Made by a program: the position numbers and the translations under genes. Source: Pleodorina starrii (Eukaryota > Chlorophyta > Chlorophyceae > Chlamydomonadales > Volvocaceae). Taken from it: a DNA stretch of 64,000 nucleotides. The DNA lies in NCBI GenBank assembly GCA_030267565.1, contig BRXU01000006.1:3212001-3276000 (forward strand), read 5' to 3'. The notes below the pieces were generated by a model. The model saw only the letters and a program-made list of their open reading frames with translations, did not search any database and was not told where the DNA came from. Positions 58,250-64,000 of this stretch are shown piece by piece. Positions within the stretch are counted from its first letter, which is position 1. Every line of letters starts with the position of its first letter.

Positions 58250-60050
58250 ATTCCTTAAATCTCCGCGTCAGTGGCCACAGGGCCGCGAGCCAGGTTACAA
58301 TACACGCAGCACACCTGCAAGTCGCCAACAAAGCCTGGCGTGCTCCCAACCAAGCCTGCAGGCTGCCCTGTCTCTCCACTATTTCGAACGCTAAAGCTAA
58401 GCTCTTTGGAGCGCTCCATTATGCTCAGACGTCAAAGTTACATCCCGTCCCGCGCTGTAAGTTCCGCCGCTGACACGATACTCCAGAGGAACCTGTAGCT
58501 GGCTTCAAACTTTACCACAGCAATGTGGGCGCCTTCGTTTACAAAACGGGGTTCCGTTTGCTTCAGCATGATTATTAGCCAGGTATCAGGCTGCTCTGAT
58601 CTTGTACATTGCATTCAAGCCATTTTATGGGGGCTGTAAACCAACACCAGAACACAACTATGTAGAAGTGCGCAGCGCGTGCAAAGCATGGCCACCCTAC
58701 ACGGTCCAGGCCAGTTCAATTGCAACCGACATCATGCAGCGTCAAGAAGCAAGCATACACATTAATGAGTCACACATGCACACGGGGCGAGCGGGCGACA
58801 GCTGCAGATTTTTTGGGGGTGTACGGATACGTGGTTTCGCGTGAACGGCCAAGCCGTCGCACGAAAAAACATGGTATTATCGCTGCTTGCAAGAATTTGA
58901 TGGCGCGCAGAGCATCTGGTGACGAAATGCGTAACCAGTGGAAACGCGAACCGCCGGCAACAACCTGGCTGCGTCCGGCTTTGTTCGGCAATCGACATCA
59001 TGACAACGACGGGACAGCGCAAACCTGGTCGTTCGACAACAAAGCTACGCTACGAAGGCAAATTCATCGCCCATTGGGGCAGCCCCTCAGCCAGCCGGGC
59101 TCGTCTTCCAACGCGCAGAACGAACAATTAATGTGTCCAATGAAAGACAGCCTGTTTGCAGCTAGAAGGGATATAATATCTCCCCCTGTATTCTTATGGA
59201 AACTACAGGACTGATGCATGGCGAGGAACCCACATCGCCCATCAAAGGCTGACTGGACCGAAGTGCTCATTGGGCACGTTATGTCGGGTTTGCGTCCGTA
59301 GATGTGCACACTGCCTATGTGCAAAATGATCTGCTTCTAATGAGAGGATTGTCGTTTACAGTCAGGGCAGTCTGACTGTCTCGGAGTGCTCGACGTACGG
59401 TTACGGTATCCGCTCGGGCAAGATTTCTCGATTTGCTCGGCACTCAGAACTCTTTGGACAGCAATATTCACCGTCGTCGAACGGGCAATACAGTCCCAGC
59501 ACAAAGTATAATCCTGCAGATGGCACCTGGGTTCGTGGGTTGCCGGGCGGGCACGTGCGCAGCAGAACGCAGGATGCAGGGCTTGCTGCAGCCGCTTTCT
59601 CGTCGTTCTGAGAGAAAATGCGAGAAGGCTCGGCATATGAAGCGATAAAGTGTAGCCGCTGGGAGGAGCGGAGGACCTCCCGGAAAACTTCATAGTGTAG
59701 AGTTGACGTACAACTGCGAAGAAAGCGGCCACCCTAAAATTGAGAGCCGCTCCCTGCGCAGATTATATCATTCGTGAGCATGGGGAAGCTCTAACAAACG
59801 GAACAAAGTCTTTAGCACCTTTGCTTGGTTTTACACTGCTTCCTCCAACGACATCAACCTTCCCCTGGTTTCGGCTACGCTAATCCGCAGGGCCGGCTTA
59901 CATAGCAGCCCGTTGCTGTTTATCTGCTGGCTTTCCTACCAACGTACGAGCCCCGTACTTCGCGGCTGTCAGGCCGGTTGAAGACACACGCACCTTAGCG
60001 ATAGAGGATACCACAAATTATCCCGTCGTCGATAAGGAGAGATACAAGAC
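58250..60050. promoter_or_regulatory. Divergent intergenic region, kinase and RNA-binding gene
   Basis: A 1.8-kb spacer between the ATG of the kinase (58249, leftward) and the ATG of the quasi-RRM gene (60051, rightward). It must contain both 5' UTRs and promoters. It is less GC-rich than the genes. I see no clear TATA box or repeated element. A 164-codon plus-strand open frame at 58720-59214 has no recognisable features, and I do not call it. Confidence 0.55.
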
Positions 60051-62222
60051 ATGGACCCACTTAGCGCCACGCAGGCTGACCTTGCCGCTGCCCAGGCAGT
60101 GGGAACCGGCACCAACAGCTTCCCGGGCGCAGCTCCGGATATTGCGAGGCAACGTCAGGCGGACCAGAGCTCGGCAATCCTTAAGCTTAAGTCAGTTGCG
60201 GTTGTTGCGCCTGCCGGGGCATCCTGAGCTCTGTCCCAGGAAGTTCTCACGCTCAAAGTGCCGCGCCCTGCAGGGGCCTGCCATACTCTGCGTCGGAGGA
60301 CGACATCCGCCAATTTTTTGCTCCGTATGAGCTGAAGAGCGTCAGCTTTGTCTACGAGCCCGACGGGCGGCCCAGCGGCTTGGTGCGTCACTTGGTTGTA
60401 TCGAACACACGAGCCGACGCTTTTCCACGGCGGACCATGTCATGTTACTCTCGTCTTTAAATTTTGTGTGAACGCGAATATCGACCTGGCGAACGAGGTT
60501 GCTTTCTGGATTCCTCGAATTCGCGGTCCGGACGACCTTGGCCTCTCTTTATAACCAGCGCCTTGCATGCGGAAAAATGCTCACGCAGGCGTTTGCAGAG
60601 TTCGTGAGCAAGGAGGAGGCTCTCAAGGTGTGTGCCGCGACTAACTTCCGCTCGCGAATTGTTGCTCGCGTGTGGCAGCTGACGCCCATGGCCCGCCGCA
60701 GGCCCTGTCCAAGAACGGTGAATATATCGGACAACGCTATGTTCGCTTGCTGCACGTTCCACGTGCCGAAATGGAGGAGCAAGTCCGACTGGGAACGCTG
60801 GCCATTCCGGGGGCAGCGGCCAAGCTTCGCTCGCGCATGATACGTTCTCAGCAACGTAACAATGCCGTATACATGGCGACTGGGCCGGTCCAGCTCATGC
60901 CAACGGTCATGCCGGGCGGGCGACCGGTAATGGCGGCAATGGGTCCGGGAGGACCAGGGCCCAACGCGGCCATGAGCGCTCCCTACAGTCAGCCTGCTGG
61001 GCATGGGCAGGTGCCGGTCGAGTCCAGGCTATGGTGGGTTTTCGCACATGTACCTTTCGAGTACTGCGCGGCGGTTGAGCGAACGAAGTTGGAGAGCCCG
61101 TATCCCGTGCACGCGCTGCATCCCAAGGTTCCATCCGTTGGTGGAATGCAAGGATTGCAAGGATATGCTTTGTTTCGGGCGGTCGACAAGCCCTGTTTAG
61201 TCGCGCACGGAGCTCTCGCACGAGGTTATTGCGGCTCCACTCCGTATTGGGTTTTGTTGGATATCATGTAGCGCGCCTCCCCCGGCGATTCGTTTAAATC
61301 TCGCTGTACTAAAAACCCGTTTCCAGCAGTTGCGCGCGCTCGTCAGAAACTCTCTGGGATCCTGATATCGCTCGGGTCAATGTCCTGGACCGCCCATATT
61401 CAAAGCTGCGCTGCGGCCCAGCATTGCACACTCCGTCGGTCTGCAGCAAGCCCTGTGCGCCTTTGCCGCGCCTTTCACCATTTCACCGCCTTCCATTCAC
61501 CGTTGCCCCTTCCCCACGATTTGGGCTTCGTGGTTATCTTTGGTGAGCTTGGTGCCTGGTGGCTGCAACCAGCACCAACTTCGCATTGCTCTTTTATACC
61601 GCCCTCTTCACCCTTCGGCGCTTCCGCACCCTGCAGGCAGCCAACCTACCAGCAGTCGTACCAGCAACAACAGGCAGCCCAGCAGCAGCCCGGCGGCCAA
61701 CATCTGCAAGCCCAGCAGCCCGGCGGCGTGCACGGCTACCAGTCGCCCGCGGCGCTTGCCGCGCAGTTCGCCGGCCTCGGCATGGGCGGCCCGCAGCAGC
61801 AAGCCGCTGCCGCCGCTGGCATGCAGCAGCCCGGTGGGCCGCAAGGCCTGCCGCGCGGCGCCGCTGCCGCCGCTGCCGCGCAGGTCCTGGCGCAGCCGCT
61901 CGCCGCGCAGTCGCTGCACATGGCGCCGCCGCCGCCGCCGGGGGGCCACTTCGTAGCCGGCACGCGCGTGGTGCAGGCCGCCACGTCGCCCACGATCAAG
62001 ATCCGCGGCCTGCCGTACGGCAGCAGCCCCACCGAGATCCTGGCCTTTTTCCAGACCTATCAGTACCTGCCGGACACTCTGCAGATTGGGCTGGACCAGC
62101 TGGGCCGCCCCTCGGGCGAGGCATGGCTCAGCTTCAGCAGCCCGCAGGAGGCGCTGCGCGCGGTGCGCGACCTCAACCGGCACTACCTCGGGAACCGCTA
62201 TCTGGAGCTCAGCATCTGCTGA
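60051..62222 (+). CDS. hnRNP F/H-type protein, two quasi-RRMs
   Basis: Nuclear or cytoplasmic RNA-binding protein; hnRNP F/H relatives bind G-tracts in pre-mRNA and influence splicing. Five exons: 60051-60190, 60274-60382, 60589-60627, 60702-61010 and 61641-62222 (TGA). All introns are GT-AG and in phase, giving 392 residues. The N-terminal 41 residues are Ala/Gln-rich. qRRM1 is about 42-117, with LKLKGLPYSAS as strand 1 and GRPSGLAFAEF as the degenerate RNP1, built from exons 1-4. A linker (about 118-315) is Pro/Gly/Met-rich, then Gln/Ala-rich. qRRM2 is about 316-392, with IKIRGLPYGSS and GRPSGEAWLSF, ending LELSIC at the C-terminus. The aromatic-poor RNP motifs and the GLPY signature point to the quasi-RRM class rather than canonical RRMs. 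The ATG at 60051 is chosen because the frame joins exon 2 at AA|G without loss of the strand-1 motif. Target RNAs are unknown. Confidence 0.9.
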
Positions 62223-64000
62223 GCGCCGTTGTCCTCCACTGCCCATCGCCGCGCGCGGCCGCCGGCTGGCAGCAGCAGTGCAAGCGCCGGACGGGCAGGC
62301 AGCCTCGCGCCGGTCTTGATCGGCGGAGGCATTTGCGGCCAGCGCGGTCGGCACTTTCCGGTCGTTGGGTGGCGTGGCGCATCCCGACTTTAAAGCGCTG
62401 GACGCCTCCCGCGCGGCGGCCGCGCGTGGCAGCGGCGTCGGGCGGCGACGGTGACGGTGGCGGCATCCTCGCTCATCGCGGCCAGCGGCCAGCGGCCAGC
62501 TGCAGCAGGGATATCACGCCAGCAGCCAATGTTAGCGCGCCGGCGATCTGACGCTCACTGGAGGTCTGGGGTCCTGGCGCTGTGACCGTGACCAATAGCG
62601 GCAGTCAGGGCCAGAAAGCCTTCTGTCCAGCGGCAGGCAGCCAGCCAGCCAGGCGAGTGATGTCTCCGCCGGGAGCTCGTTGCTCGCCAGCGGGCCAGCC
62701 GGCCCCCGCGCCCGGCGGCCTCAGTTGTCTGATGACGCCCCAAGGCCCCTGTCGAGTTTTAGAGGGAGGGCGCCCATGCCGGGCGTGACCGTCGCACAAC
62801 CCAGATGCCATCGAGGCCCGGCTCTCAACGTAAGAACGTATGTGTGCTGCCCCACACCACCGAACGAGTACCCAGCCCACCACGCTGGTTCTAAGAAGGA
62901 GAGGACCGAAGTCGAAGCCCGCGGACGTGAATATCTCTCGCGCACAGCTGCGTGAAGGCTGCAGGAACGGATGGTGGGTTTGCGGCTCCCGGAACGCGCA
63001 GAGCCTGCAGGAATGAGGACGTTGGGGCAGCGGCGGTGCAGCCGCTGCGGCCGCCGCGACCGCAGCGGCGGCTGGCGGCCGACACTCGGCTGCCGCCACC
63101 CGTGACCTTCGGATCTAGCCGGCAAGGCGGCAGCAGCAGCAGCCCGTGAGAATGCACACTTGAGCTCGAATTTATTCCCTTCTGCACGGCATCGATTGAA
63201 GTACTTTTGCGGCACTTGGAAAAACATTGCGCTCAACGGACACGGGGTTAACACTTTGGGAAGCGTTATGGGAAGGGAGGGGAGGTAGAGAGGGAGGAGC
63301 CATGCGGGAGGGGACTGGCGCGGAAAGGGCGGGGGGCGAGGCGGGGCGGGGCTGCATATAGCAAGGGGTTTCCATGGGTCTTGCGGGGAGGAGGCGCGTC
63401 CCTCAGGCCTCTTTTGACGCGGATGGAAAGCAGCAGCGGCATTGGCGCTGGTTTCTACAGGGCAGTGTTTGGGCGCTGGGCACGGCTGGGGCGGGGTTGC
63501 GGTCGCGGTGCACAACTTGAAGCAGGGGCCCTACGTGGAGAGTTATGGGGGCACGGCTCGGGGCTCTGCAGTCCAGAAAATCGGGCGGGCTGTGGATTGG
63601 GGTATTCGGCGCCAGATTGCTTCCGGGCGCCAAGAGGATCGCCTTGGAAGGCAACCAAGGCAGCGGCATGCGGTCTCGATTGAGCATTGGTATTGGTACT
63701 TGTTCTTTGGAGGGTTTTCGTTCGTTAGTTCTTGGGAGAGGTCCCTGCCCTCACTCATTTTGCATCATCATATAGAGCCTGTTGTCCATCTGCCTGTTTG
63801 TCTGTCAGTCGGGGACACGCAGTGGGGCTTTGCCGCACGCGCGCAGTTATGTAGAGCACTGCCCTGCCGCGAAAGCGAAAAAAGAAACTGGGGTCGTTCG
63901 CCGGCGAGCAGGAGGGCACGTGGGTGGGCGTCGCTGCGTGTGCGTTGCACGGTAGCGGCGCGTCCCGCCGCACGCCCTCCGGCGGCCCTAGCGGCGGCCG
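62223..64000. other. Downstream flank of the RNA-binding gene, no supported gene
   Basis: The 3' UTR of the RNA-binding gene should occupy the first part. No TGTAA poly(A) signal was seen near the stop codon. Open frames on both strands (for example minus 63515-62721) are Pro/Arg/Ala-rich, without domains or a splice pattern. The last 50 bases become GCC/CGG-rich, as exons here do, so a further gene could begin at the right edge. Confidence 0.5.

Noticed and set aside
58720..59214. 164-codon plus-strand open frame in the divergent spacer
   Set aside because: No recognisable motif and no matching splice context; plausible by chance.
62605..63515. Minus-strand open frames downstream of the RNA-binding gene
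   Set aside because: Low-complexity, no domain; may overlap the 3' UTR of the plus-strand gene.
1..64000. CRISPR array, operon or prokaryotic features
   Set aside because: The satellite has no spacers, and the genes have spliceosomal introns; this is eukaryotic nuclear DNA. No tRNA or rRNA was recognised.

Overview
The window looks like nuclear DNA of a volvocine green alga (Chlamydomonas/Volvox group). The evidence is two neighbouring pherophorin-type extracellular matrix genes, very GC-rich intron-dense genes with GT-AG introns, long Ala/Gly/Pro homopolymer runs inside coding exons, and many microsatellites in introns. The species cannot be named from the sequence.

Layout. (1) Bases 1-33734 are one unbroken tandem array of a 24-bp minisatellite (about 1,405 units), open at the left edge of the window. 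It has two domains with different higher-order structure, and it makes huge but artefactual open frames on both strands. (2) At 33735-34532 the array abuts the 3' end of a LINE-like retroelement, of which only the RNase H end remains. (3) 34533-35475 is a 21-bp minisatellite arranged head-to-head as a large inverted repeat, followed by a CA tract. (4) 35.5-42 kb holds two minus-strand pherophorin-family genes. The second can be modelled in full, with a short signal-peptide exon. (5) 41.9-45.25 kb has no gene I can support. (6) 45252-58249 (minus) is a 17-exon serine/threonine kinase gene of about 2,251 codons. Its kinase domain is split by an insertion of roughly 1,600 residues between the DFG and APE motifs. 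(7) 58250-60050 is a gene-free divergent promoter region. (8) 60051-62222 (plus) is a five-exon gene for a 392-residue protein with two quasi-RRM domains of the hnRNP F/H type. (9) 62223-64000 is its downstream flank with no supported gene.

The exon models of the kinase, the RNA-binding protein and pherophorin 2 were built by hand. Every intron is GT-AG and every junction keeps phase; the joined products recover kinase subdomains in order, two RRM folds and two pherophorin domains.

How the genes may relate: the pherophorins are a tandem pair of paralogues (secreted matrix glycoproteins). The kinase and the RNA-binding protein are divergently transcribed from one 1.8-kb spacer. Two kinase introns begin inside G-tract repeats at the 5' splice site, and G-tracts are what hnRNP F/H-type proteins are known to bind. 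Any functional link between the two is inference only.
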